Below are positions 13,141 to 24,200 of a DNA stretch of 64,000 nt, one piece after another. The stretch covers positions 9,805,741 through 9,869,740 of the forward strand of contig OX459110.1 in assembly GCA_949775045.1 (NCBI GenBank), in the 5' to 3' direction. The notes beneath the pieces are model-generated. The model was not told the origin of the DNA. It saw only the letters and a list, made by a program, of their open reading frames with translations, and searched no databases. The first letter of the stretch is position 1. The number at the start of each line of letters is the position of its first letter. Made by a program: the position numbers and the translations under genes. The DNA is from Metridium senile. Its lineage: Eukaryota; Cnidaria; Anthozoa; Actiniaria; Metridiidae.

Positions 13141-14472
13141 GGTGATGAAGATCACAAACCCCAAGGAAAATATAAGAACAATCTGATGCTTCTAAAAGAG
13201 AAATTTCTCTATAGTTACTTCCTATAAGGACTCTTGTTTCTTTGTTTTGATGTTTTGTTTCTCGCATGCAAGCGACCAGGCAATCATCATGTGATTTGCT
13301 TGTGTGTTTTGATTGGTTGGTTAGGTATGGTACGTTTTCGGACCATCGATCAGGATCAAACATGTGTTGTGAAAAAGAAAGAAAGGACTTTAATAGAAAT
13401 TCAATAAAATGCAGAAAATGGAAGAACTGATAGATGAAGAAGGCAGGAAAAAAGGAGAACAAAAAGAAATAAAAAAGGAAGAGAACTTTAACTGAGTATT
13501 TTAAAAATTAATTAGGTTCGGCGGGATGTCCCGCGGGATGCCCAGCGGGATTCGACAATTTTTTTATGCGGGACTATTCGGGATGCCCACCAAAATACAT
13601 GCAGGAATCGGGATTTGTAACATTAAAGTTAACTACAGCGTGGTCAAGAATCCAAAAAGAATAGTCGGCGGGAAAGCGTGATTTAAGAGTTCAAAGAGTG
13701 TCTAAGAAACAGTGTTATTAAGTTGTTCTTGCAAAATTAACGCCAGAAAAAGCAAGATTGATAGTCACTGCATCCTCGGGAACCCAGGGGAAAGCCAGGG
13801 GTATTCTTCTGTCGCTCGTTTCTCGCTTCCACAACATACACCTAATTCAAAAAAGGTTGACGGGGCGAACGGCGATTGGCGATTGAAATTCCTATTGTCC
13901 ACGACTGTGGACAATACGAATTTCAATCGCCAATCGCCGTTCGCCCCGTCAACCTTTTTTGAATTAGGTGTATACCCCTGGGAACGTATACGTAGTCTGT
14001 TGGAGCTTGTTCCGGAAGTCAAAATTCAAACTTATTTAACGACTTTCTTTGAATGAATATCAGGAAACATAAGAAAGAAAAAAAATAAGAAAACGAAAGC
14101 CCATTTTAAGACTCGGGCTTCCTTTGGAGAGCCCGAGTAATTATCAATGAAAATGAAATAAAACGTTTTTCGACACAATAAGTTTCCGTAAAGCTGTGTA
14201 ACCATGGTGATGATATTTTCACATGTGAAGATATCAAATTTTTGAAACTGAGATATTATACGGAGAACTGTATAATAATAAAAGTTTGAAGCCTTTATTT
14301 GTCCTAATTCTTTACAATAACTAGCTGCTTTGCACGTTTAATAAGTTTTAAAAAACATTTATGCTTTAAGTGTTTAAATTAAAAAATAAAAATATTCCAT
14401 TCAGCCTATGGAAATGTTCATATTTATAGTAAAATGATTCCGTTCATGAAGAGATTTTTAATTTATATTTGT
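13141..14472. other. Intergenic region between lipase A and lipase B
   Basis: The region runs from upstream of the lipase A start to downstream of the lipase B stop. It therefore holds the lipase A promoter and the lipase B 3' end. It contains the hairpin MITE at 13837-13972 and otherwise A+T-rich unique sequence. I see no convincing coding exon. No TATA box could be assigned with confidence. Confidence 0.5.
13837..13972. mobile_element. TACACCT-family hairpin MITE, copy 3
   Basis: This is an almost perfect palindrome of about 65-bp arms, starting TACACCTAATTCAAAAAAGG and ending in the complement. The arms carry GGGGCGAACGGCGATTGGCG and its inverse. The loop is GTCCACGACTGTGGAC, itself palindromic. 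The interior is unrelated to the other family members. Confidence 0.85.
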
Positions 14473-14811
14473 TCAGGTAGTGTCCATTCCCCTCTCTTTG
14501 GCTAAGATATGTTTAATGATGTCATTGTAGACTTCAGTTGTAGCGTCCATTCCCCAAACGAAGTCTAAATGTTCCCAGTCTTCTATGAACTTGTTGTATG
14601 TTTGAGAATGAAGCTTTGACATCAATGATTTGACGTCATCAGGGTCGGCGAGAACGTCGTGACCTGCCCAGTAGAGAGCTGTTGGGACAGCGACCGCTGA
14701 CACGTTGTACTCTGGTGGCGTGTCCTATAAAGATACAAGAAAAGACAATGAAAGAGTTAGAGAGGGAAGGAAGGAAGGAAGGAAGGAAGGAAGGAAGGGA
14801 GGGAGGGAGCG

Positions 14812-14876
<65 letters not shown>

Positions 14877-17800
14877 CGAGCGAAAAATTCTTCTTGACTC
14901 TAACCTATATATAAAACGTTTTAAAGACTATATAGATTAACTTTTTCAAGTGATATTTCCCCATACCTGCCCGTAATGCTGCTTATTCTTATCTGCATCA
15001 CCATAGTCGTACATCTGAAACTTCTTGGCTTGATGGAGTTGAGCAAAGTGCACAATATTCTTAACTGATGTCCCGGCAGGTGTGTGGGATACATAAACAG
15101 GAACTCGAGTCTTTGAAATAAACACAAAAAGACACTATATTATGGAAAGATACGCTGTCTGCATGTATATGCGGAGAGAGGGAGAGGGGGACTCGTGGGT
15201 ACCATCGGGTGTGCTCGCCGTACCTCTTCGGGTTCAAAATCAGCGAATTGGTACCTTCAAGGGCATTATATAATAATTATGAAATGTAGAATAGCAACAT
15301 ATTTTATCTTTTCATCGGCCTTAGCCGAAACTCCCTTCATAACAACCCTCAACACCGCCCTGTCAGCCATCGCCGCTTTCATCTCCTGAACAACAATTTC
15401 TGTTTCCCTTATCGTATCATTAAAGGACATCATAAAAGGATAATCCCATGGCTTTCCGCGCTTTTTTGTTTTATGTTTTTATGTATTAAAAGTCGTAAAT
15501 CAATCAATAAAATTAATTAAACAAATAAATAAACAAACAAATAAACAAACAATCAATCAATCAATAGATAAAAAAGGACTACCAATATCTTTTAGGGCGG
15601 TTTTTTTCGTTAGAATTTCCCACCAACATACCCGATACTTTTACCCGTGGGATGGTGGGGTGGGGTAGAGGTGTGTCACATGCATCATAAGTTTGTTTGT
15701 TTGTACATCTTGTTTGCTTTTGTACAGATTCATTAAGATAATATCCTACCTCATTTAGTTGCTTTTTGTCGTTTCCAGCAATCAAGAACAGAAAATCTGA
15801 ACACAACATTTCCAATTCGGCACCTTTGCAGAATTTTTGCGCAAACCATTTGATGAGAAAGTTGGAAGGTAAAAACTCATGGACTCCAAACAACTTGAAT
15901 AAGATCTAAAAATTCAACAATGGGTGAGCATATAGTGTTTAAGTATATAAGTACCACATTACATTACATTACATTACATTACTAGCCTGATTCGAATTCG
16001 GAGAGAAAGTGATAGCGTTGGACCCAGGCCTGTCCAAAAATCAGACCAAGTGTTAACAAGTGTTAGTATATTGTGATGCTAATTTGTCAACCATTTACAG
16101 CGCGACGCACCTTATTGTGGCCACCTAATTAAAGTTTTGCACAAGTTAACCAATCAGAAAGCGAGAATTTGACCTTAATATAAGGCCTCGTCTACACGAA
16201 TCCGATCCGGCTGAAACTGCATAGAAATATTTGCGTCCACACGAATCCGCGTATCCGGAGGATTCAAGTAAAAGTATGCGGTTTCGGTGACCGGATTCAC
16301 TGGATTCGTGTGGACGATAGGCCGATTCGCATCAAAAAGTATGCGGTTTCAAAAGTATCCGGATTCGTGTAAACGGGGCCTAAAAGACACGCCGAGTGTC
16401 AAACGGTAAAAACTTTGAAATGTTCAAAGCGAAGACAAAAGTGAAGTTTAAAAGTGTCTGAAAAACCTCCAAGGATGTTTATATTTGAAATGTTGTAGCA
16501 AATAATTTGAAAAGAGAGACTTTTGAATGCTAAGCTAACTTGTACAAAACTTTAATTTTATAATATTATTTTCTTTGTTTTAATAACAATGGTTCAGTTG
16601 GCAAACCATAACAAAATACGTCACTGTACGTCCAACTATAACATATTATCAAAAGGAATGTTCTCTTCAATCAGCGAAAACATTGGTAGATACAATCTTA
16701 GACCCCGTCTACACGGATCCGGATACTTTTGAAACCGCATACTTTTTGATGCGAATCGGCCTATTGTCCACACAAATCCAGTGAATCCGGTCACCGAAAC
16801 CGCATACTTTTGAATTGGAAACTATCAACAGGATTTCTATGCGGTTTCTGCTGGATCGGATTCGTGTAGAAGAGGCTTTAAAGTCTGGTTCACACTAGCG
16901 ACATAAGAAACATAAGCATAAGCAACATACGCAGACTCCGTTGGGCTTTGCTCATTAGCCGCACTTGTCTTTTCTCACCTATTCGAGAAATGCTTTACTG
17001 AGTCTGCGCATGTTGCGTATGCTTATGTTTATATTGCTACTAACCAGCATGCTTTGTGTTGTATATATTTTGATTTTAGTGTTATAATTCATTCGTAATC
17101 AGTCGTATTACGAGAAATCAAATAAATGAAAACGCTAAGCAATTTTTTAAGAGCGTAAATACCCACTCACATCGTAAAAGATATCATCTGCGATGTGCAT
17201 GGTCTAACGAAATTCAGTCTTTCGCACGGTGCGCAAGTGATCATGGGTCTTTAACATAGTGTACATGGGAAGTGATAGACAGATATTTTTAAAAGGTCTT
17301 CCGAGATATCGAATGGAAAACAGGGCTTAGGGGCTGTTTATATGAAAGCGAGTTGTCCCTGCTAGCCGGGATAACTCTATTGTCTTGTATTCCCCGGGGG
17401 ACTCAAAACAATAGAGTTATCCCGGCTAGCAGGGACAACTCGCCTTCATATAAACAGCCCCTTAGTTTGTTAATTATAACTATTGAACACAATCAAAATT
17501 ACCAACTGCTTCAATTCCATAATTCAATTTACTCCATGCAAATACCTCAATTTCTGGTGATAACTCTGCTATATATTTCATGGCCCCTCCCATGTACGTC
17601 ACCGTCGATACAGGAGCCAGCGCGTAAAACGTCTTCACCTTCTTGATCAAGTCAGGGTTTCTGCCGAACTCGATGAACCCAATCATTGTTCCTTGTGAAT
17701 GGCCAGCGTAGTATAGACTTTTATGTCCAGTGACGTTAAGGGCGAGGTTGATCATTGCTGGAAGATCGTACTTGGCCATTTCGTCAAAACTATATTGACA

Positions 17801-20496
17801 AAAAGAATATTCATAAATGACAAGATAACATAAAAACGTATTTATTTATTTAATTATTTGGAAACTAGCGAGTAAACTAGTATAGGCTGCGTCGTTGTTT
17901 GATATAAACGATTGATAATAGAATGAAATGTCATTATATTACCTATTATTTAAAGTCCTTTTCACAGTTCCGTTCAGTGACCTCGAATATAATAGTTTCA
18001 AGTCGAGGTTCGCGTTGCTGCGCATAGCAAAACTATAATTTATCATGCGCAGATATTGTTTTTTCCTTTTCTTGTAATCGAAGCCTTTTTACAAAGTTTG
18101 TCCGCATTTCCATCCAACAAGGCCTTACAATATCTATTTTTAGTGACCATGAAAAATGCTAAAACCTCAGTATATTCAACAAAACAGATAACAAGTGCTA
18201 GTAAATAAAGAAGACTTGACTGCTCAAGATAGTAGGGATCTACAATCCTTGACAAAAGTGTTGGTACAACTGTGCCGACAAAATCATTTTAGCAGTACTT
18301 CTGAAATTCTGGTACTATCGTTTATATGAAACACCGACGCAGCCTATAGTAGTTAGTTCCATTCACTTTTGCCAAAGATTGTTGCACTATTCTTGAATCC
18401 GAGCGTGACCCTCCCTCTACATGTGCCTTTTTGCACACCTTTCTTTAAATTTAAAGACTTGAAGCGTCGCCAAACCAGCAACTCACCTAAAATCCCAAAA
18501 TTCAGCCGAGTCGACGGAATACTTAATATGTCTTCGACAATACGTATTTCCTCTCATGTTACCAAGCCAAACATCAAAGCACTTATCAGCCAGAACGAAC
18601 CCGAAGCTCTGATTGGGTAAATTAGTAACCCAGTTAGTCGCTGCAGCCAATAACCCATGTTGCAAAAACACGACCGGTTTGGATGTGACGTTTTTACAGT
18701 TTCCATGACGACCATAAGGGATTCGCTGAACTGATAAGATGTAGCCATCATCAGTAATGACGTCATGCTCTTCCACAGGGTACCCATTATATAAAATCAT
18801 TTGCGTCTGAAAAACACGATTAATCATTTTATTATATATCTAGAACAAATTAGATTTTATCATATTGCGAAAAACAGTTACAGCATAACGCGCCTTACCG
18901 TGGCCACCCAATTAAAGTTTTGTACAAGTTAGCTTAGCATTCAAAAATTTCTCTTTTCAAATTTTTTGCTACTGCTTTTCAAATCTAAACATCCTGGGAA
19001 GTTTTTCAGACACTTATAAACTTCACTCTTGTCTTCGCTTTGAACATTTCAAAGTGTTTACCGTTTGATCTTTTATATTAAGGTCAAATTATCGCTTTCT
19101 GATTGGTTAACTTGTACTAAAACTTTAATTGGTGGCCACGGTAAGGTGCGTCGCGCTGTAAATGCATTGAAATAAGTTGTAGTATAGAAAATTAGAAGAA
19201 GAGAGAAAGTAATAATAAATAAACAGAAACAAATCGGATAAAATGAACAAAGGAAAATAATAATAATAATGATGATGATGATGATGATGACGTGTATGTG
19301 CTGCCTTTACGATTCTCTGCAATTTCATTCATAGTATCAAAATGTAATAGAGCGAGATTCACCACTTTCATGCATAAATACCATAATAGGTACCGGAAAA
19401 TGATTTTTCAAGCAAACAGATATTCTAATATTTTGGCACTGTCGTATGAAAGAGCCACCTGAAATAGGCATGTTTGGAAGGTTTTGATACACTTGCCAAA
19501 ATACCAAAGAAGTTATGCTCAATGAAAAATGTAGAGATTTGTATGTAATTTTCTACTTAGGCCTTTGATGCCTCGTTTTGGTGTTTTTCTGATTTTTCAA
19601 ACTCTTATAGCTTCTTCCAAATTTAATCGGCCTAAAATACATTATTATCATAGCTAATCCTTCTCTTTGTCTCTGTGTAATTATTTATAACTCGCGCTAC
19701 AAATTCTTGATTTTCGAATCAAAGGTTTCCTTTTGTTTATAATAACTGTTGTTATTATAAGTTTGTTGTTTAGTCTGTCGCAGTCCGATGTATATGTATA
19801 TAACTGGCAGCGGCATTATAAAAAGGTGAATTCAAAAGAACTGAGCCTTTACAACATATCAATACGAAAACATGTGCATTACTTTCGATTAGTACACAAA
19901 GAAAAGACCCGGGGAATAGAAAGGAGCGAGACAACGTCTGTTTTCTCAGGCTATAGCTAGAACTACCAAATGCAGTTTTATATAAACTTTTTCACTTTCA
20001 ATTGTGAGCAGTATCTGACTATTATATTTGGCCCGTATTTATTGCACTAAATTATAAGACTACCAAGAGCGGAAACTAGCCTTCGATGCAGACGTTTTAT
20101 GTAGTCTGATATAGTCTTTTGTTGTAGGGAAGCGAACCACATACGAAGTCTGCCACAACGGCGCTACAAGAAAACCAATACACAATTGACCTTCCAAGAA
20201 CCTCGCTTCTTTCCGAGAGCCATGAAAAGCAATCTAGTTTTTAACTATTTAGACACTTTGCTTCGCCATATATGAAAACCATTCTATTATATAAATTAGT
20301 CAAATCGAAATGCTTTAATGATATGAGGGAAAAAAGCGTCTGCCCGCAGTTATAGCTATGTTTTGTAGCAACAAGTTCAAAACCTTACCACATTCATATG
20401 TTCTTCTGGTAAAGGATCACGATTAGACTGAGAACCCAACGTTTCCCCAATGATATAATTAACCATTAAGGCTGCAATAAAGATCTTCAACGCCAT
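14473..20496 (-). CDS. LIPA-like: Acid lipase B (LIPA/gastric lipase family), 6 exons
   Basis: This acid lipase is predicted to hydrolyse neutral lipid esters in lysosome or gut. Exons on the minus strand: 20496-20389, 18806-18487, 17789-17546, 15905-15750, 15110-14967, 14724-14473. All have GT-AG borders and together make 1224 nt, 407 aa plus stop. Exon 1 gives a hydrophobic signal peptide (about aa 1-20) and the MNV motif. Visible motifs: HGLL oxyanion hole, NMRGNTY, nucleophile S174 in GHSQG, catalytic D347 in the [10 protein letters not shown] context, H376 in EHLDFVWG. The start is the ATG that begins the signal peptide; an in-frame upstream extension lacks signal character. The 144-nt exon 14967-15110 equals two exons of lipase A and is shared with lipase C. 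B is divergent from C over a 765-bp gap, which suggests a shared promoter region. Introns are crowded with MITEs. Confidence 0.93.
14755..14878. repeat. GGAA and GCAA tetranucleotide microsatellites
   Basis: GGAA repeats (about 14766-14808) pass directly into GCAA repeats (about 14810-14874). The tract lies in the last intron of lipase B, about 30 bp outside the 14724 acceptor. Confidence 0.92.
16098..16560. mobile_element. CAGCGCGACGCACC MITE, disrupted and truncated copy
   Basis: The left end CAGCGCGACGCACCTTATTG and subterminal TTAATATAAGG match the intact copy at 18881-19158. At about 16183 a second palindromic element is inserted, and the right terminal inverted repeat is missing. It lies in an intron of lipase B. 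Confidence 0.7.
16183..16381. mobile_element. Nested palindromic element (CCGTCTACACGAATCCG type)
   Basis: The ends AGGCCTCGTCTACACGAATC and GATTCGTGTAAACGGGGCCT are inverted copies, with repeated CCGGATTCGTGT motifs inside. It is inserted into the MITE at 16098-16560. A second copy is at 16700-16878. Confidence 0.75.
16700..16878. mobile_element. Palindromic element, second CCGTCTACACGG copy
   Basis: It starts AGACCCCGTCTACACGGATC and ends with GATTCGTGTAGAAGAGGCTT. The interior has the same GAAACCGCATACTTTTTGAT and CCGGTCACCGAAACCGC blocks as the nested copy at 16183-16381. Confidence 0.72.
16880..17048. mobile_element. Palindromic MITE
   Basis: The left arm CACACTAGCGACATAAGAAAC with AGCATAAGCAACATACGCAG is the inverse of the right arm GAGTCTGCGCATGTTGCGTA with TATATTGCTACTAACCAG. 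It abuts the preceding element directly. Confidence 0.6.
17330..17463. mobile_element. Snap-back MITE
   Basis: This is a near-perfect palindrome starting AGGGGCTGTTTATATGAAAG and ending in its complement, with the centre around TTGTATTCCCCGGGGGACTC. It sits about 80 bp from the donor at 17546 of the lipase B nucleophile exon. Confidence 0.85.
17861..18358. mobile_element. Inverted-repeat element (CACCGACGCAGCCTATA ends)
   Basis: The ends GGAAACTAGCGAGTAAACTA and TAGTAGTTAGTTCC, with AGGCTGCGTCG inside each, are inverted copies. The same end recurs near 40165-40206 (CACCGACGCAGCCTATACTA). It fills most of a lipase B intron. Confidence 0.65.
18881..19158. mobile_element. CAGCGCGACGCACC MITE, intact copy with TA target site
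   Basis: The termini CAGCATAACGCGCCTTACCG and CGGTAAGGTGCGTCGCGCTG are inverted copies flanked by TA. Subterminal sequences AATTAAAGTTTTGTACAAGT are also mirrored. It lies in the first intron of lipase B. Confidence 0.82.
19358..19630 (+). repeat. Dispersed repeat, copy 1 of a 270-bp block
   Basis: This block matches 27826-28100 in the same orientation with scattered substitutions and small indels. Shared strings include ACCTGAAATAGGCATGTTTGG and GCTCAATGAAAAATGTAGAG. No inverted ends were seen and no long frame is conserved. It is either an old interspersed element or a conserved non-coding block copied with the lipases. Confidence 0.7.
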
Positions 20497-21261
20497 TTTA
20501 CCAGCCGTCAAGAACCTATAAACGAATCGAATAGAAATACAATACGAACGGCGCACGAGTCGGGTTCCAATGTCTCCACTGCAGGCCCTTAAAAGCGGTC
20601 TGTCAGAACAGATCATAACCGCGTGACTTGAAAACAAATATTATCATTTTGAGTTTCGAATTTCGATTTAATATCGTAAACAATTAAAGTTTAAACAATC
20701 TACTTGTAGAAGAGAAGACAAATTTTCTTTGAATGTGAAATTCGGCCACGTTTTTCAAGTGATTCTAGAGATTATGAGTGAGTAACTCGAATTTTGGGTT
20801 GCATGTGGTGGGATATATCGTTTCGGCAAGTGATCAACACCTTAGAACTTGTACAAAATATCCTTCTTGTCAGCTTGTATGAATTCAGCAAAAATCATTA
20901 TTTAGAAAACATATTAAAATATGTTAGAAGTACAACGTACGCCTTATATATTTCAAGTTATTTATTCATTTTGTATTTCGTTTTACGTTTCTAAAAATAC
21001 ATATATTATTCGACAAAACAAGGTCTAAATTCAGACACCTCAATAATACGACCAGTCACACGAACATACATTCTCTCTGTTCGCGTGACTGGTCGTATTA
21101 TTTAAAAACAATGTCTCGTCACGTGTAGGTCACAACGATACTCGATCTGACATGCTGTTTCACTTTCGCAAACCAAGTTCCAACACAGCACTGTACAGAG
21201 TTACGTCAAACCCTCAAGTGAAGACACTTCACCCAAACCGTTCCTATTTCAATAAAGAAAG
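20497..21261. promoter_or_regulatory. Divergent intergenic region of lipases B and C
   Basis: The start codons of lipase B (-) and lipase C (+) are 765 bp apart and face away from each other. Both promoters and 5' UTRs must lie here, unless upstream non-coding exons exist. The region contains the hairpin at 21040-21099. I could not assign a TATA box or transcription start. The role is inferred from gene arrangement only. Confidence 0.55.
21040..21099. repeat. Hairpin in the divergent lipase promoter region
   Basis: TAATACGACCAGTCACACGA and TCGCGTGACTGGTCGTATTA form about 20-bp arms around a short loop. It could be a small MITE or a cruciform-type regulatory site. No other copy was seen in the window. 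Confidence 0.7.
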
Positions 21262-24200
21262 ATGCCTTTCAAGACATTTTTCTTTATATATTTTGCCCTA
21301 GTGGTTTGCGTAAACGCAAATAATCTGTATGGAAACGTAAAGCCAACGTTACGTTTACGACACGAGCTACCGGAAGTACAGATGAATGTGGTAAGAAAAC
21401 ACTTGAAGATTTTATTGTTATATCGCCATAGTAAAGCATTAGTTTTGGGATATTCATATATCTAAAATAGTGTACATGGGAATTCTAAGAAAGTGATCAT
21501 AGCTCAGTGTTGCTATAAAGAAATTACAAGAGTAAAGTTTAATGCCTCGAAATGCTGTACATGCATAGATAAACACATAGAAGAGGTCACATAGAAGCCG
21601 ACAATTATCTAACAACCTGTTTAGTGGCACACCAAATTAAAACACTCCATACTTTTATGCGAAAACTCCAACGAAACGAGTAAAGGTTTGGCGATTTTGG
21701 CCGAGGCAAAATGAGCTTACGTCACACATGTATCCTCTCAGTATTAAAGTTAGTGAGTTATCGTACGTTAATTGCTAGCTCATCTATTTTGTTATACCTT
21801 TACATACGTTATTATATATTAATTGTAGAACTATAGGTTTCAATTAAATATGATTCTTAGCTCTTGCAATATTCTGTATCAGTTTTACCATCAATTTTAG
21901 GTAAAAAAATCAAAGCAAAGTACAAATAAAAAAAAAAAACAAGTAAAACTTCATCATTTTCTATTCAAAGTTTCTTAAAAAAGTGAATTCCAAAAAAACA
22001 ATATTATTGAAGTTTCATAACCTCGTTTGCCTTCACAAACTAACAATATTGTCACGGGTTCGTTATGTAATGACAAGCGTGACAGAAAAGAGGCGGGGGA
22101 GGGGTGGGTCAAAGGCGGGTATTTGCCACAGGCAACCCAAACTAGTTCAGTTTTCAAGATTTAAAAACATTCTAATCAATTTATTAAAATATTTAAATGT
22201 GAATGTTTGAAATGATATATACACCTATTTGAAAAATCGTTGTCGCAGCCGAAGCTACAGTCCACACTCTGAACGTTCCTTGCAAAGGTTGTCGGTATTA
22301 TGAACATAATTTGTGATTTATTAGACGTTTTATTAGTGTTTCATCATCTACGACTGTAACAGTACTAGTGTTATGGTCATACAACACAAACACGTCCATC
22401 CAAAATATACTATGAATGAATTGATAACAAAAGAAGAAATATCGACATCCTTTGCAGGGTTCAGAGTGTGGACTGTAGCTTTGGCTGCGACAACGATTTT
22501 TAATAGGTGTATATATCTCTATTAAGCGGTCACCATCGGGACTTTCCAAAGTGAGGTTGGCCGCTGAATAGAGGTATAGAATAGGTATAGGAATAGATTT
22601 GGGACTTTTTATTGTGGCCGCCTAATAGAGGGTGATCGCTTAATGGGTGACCGCTTAATAGAGGTACCACTTAAATACAATAGAGTGTGTTTTATTATAA
22701 TCTATTTAGCTTTGAAAAGTGTGAAAAGTCGTTAGAAATAAAACCAAAGCGACTACTTCGAAACGTCTAATTTCTTTCCTTTGTTACCGTGAATATTTAA
22801 TTATATATTGCAAAATAAAATCATAAAACCAACACGTTCTCAGTTGCATGTCCTCTATCATCACAGAGTCAGATGATCCAATTCAATGGGTACCCTGTGG
22901 AGAACCATGACGTCACAACCCAAGACGGCTACATTCTTTCCATTCAGCGGATTCCTTATGGGCGGTACGGCAAATGCAAAGACGTTGCGTCAAAGCCGGT
23001 TATTTTTCTGCAGCATGGGTTGCTCTGTTCGTCGACCAATTGGGTGGCTAATTTACCTGATGAGAGTTTTGCTTTTATCGCTGCCGATAACTGTTTTGAT
23101 GTATGGTTGGGCAATATGAGAGGAAATACTTATGGCAAAAGACATGTGAAGTATTCAGTTGATTCGAAGGAATTTTGGAACTTCAGGTAATGAATGGTTT
23201 TATGTTGTTGATGGTGATGACGATAATGATGACGACGATGATGGTGATGGTGGTGATGATGATGATGGTGATGGTGATGGTGATTGTGATGGTGGTGATA
23301 ATGATCGACGATGGTGACGGTGTTGATCGATGATGACGATGATGGTGGTGGTGGTGGTGGTGATGGTGATGATGATGACGATCAGTGATGGTGATGGTGG
23401 TGGTGGTGGTGGAGATATGGTGATGGTGATAGTGGTGATGGTGGTGGTGGTGGTGATGATGATGATGACGATGGTGATTGTGTTGATCGATGATGACGAT
23501 CAGTGATGGTGATGATGATGATGATGATGGTGGTGGAGATATGGTGATGGTGATGGCGGTGATGATGGAGGTGGTAGTGGTGGTGGCGGTGATGATGATG
23601 ATGACGATGGTGATGGTGTTGATCGATGATGACGATCAGTGATGGTGATGATGGTGGTGGTGGTGGTGGTGGTGGAGATATGGTGATGGTGATGGTGATG
23701 GTGATGGTGATGGCGGTGATGATGGTAGTGGTAGTGGTGGTGGTGGTGATGATGATGACGATGGTGATGGTGTTGATCGATTGTGACGATCAGTGATGGT
23801 GATGATGATGGTGGTGGTGGTGGTGGTGATATGGTGGTTGTTGTGATAGTGATAGTGATCATGGTTGTGATGGTGATAGTGATGATAAAGTGATGTGATG
23901 GTAAAGTGATGGTATAGTGATAGCGGATGATAATAATAATGATAATCAATAAATAGTTTTTCAATTTTCATATACACCTAATTTCAATAACATTGTCATA
24001 TAAAAAAGAAAATTACAAAATAGGAATTCATTAAAAGACAAAAGAAGAAGTTCAGCTTGAGTAATCTGATTTTGTCTTTTAATTAATTCCTATTTTGTAA
24101 TTTTCTTTTTTATATGACAATGTTATTGCAATTAGGTGTATACATATTTATCCCTTCAGTTTTGATGAGATGGCTAAGTACGATCTTCCAGCAATGATCG

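Noticed and set aside
13043..13462. 139-codon frame overlapping lipase A exon 1
   Set aside because: The lipase exon uses another frame with a proper signal peptide and donor. This frame ends in no known domain.
18369..18787. Frames antisense to, or shifted within, the lipase B exon at 18487-18806
   Set aside because: They are shadows of the conserved lipase exon, which joins in frame with its neighbours.
22732..22774. Third hammerhead-like motif (CTTCGAAACGTCTAATTTC)
   Set aside because: The CGAAACGTC end and partly paired arms are present, but the CUGANGA core is not recognisable.
23500..23977. His/Ser/Pro-rich frames in the lipase C intron
   Set aside because: They are translations of the GAT/GGT microsatellite.
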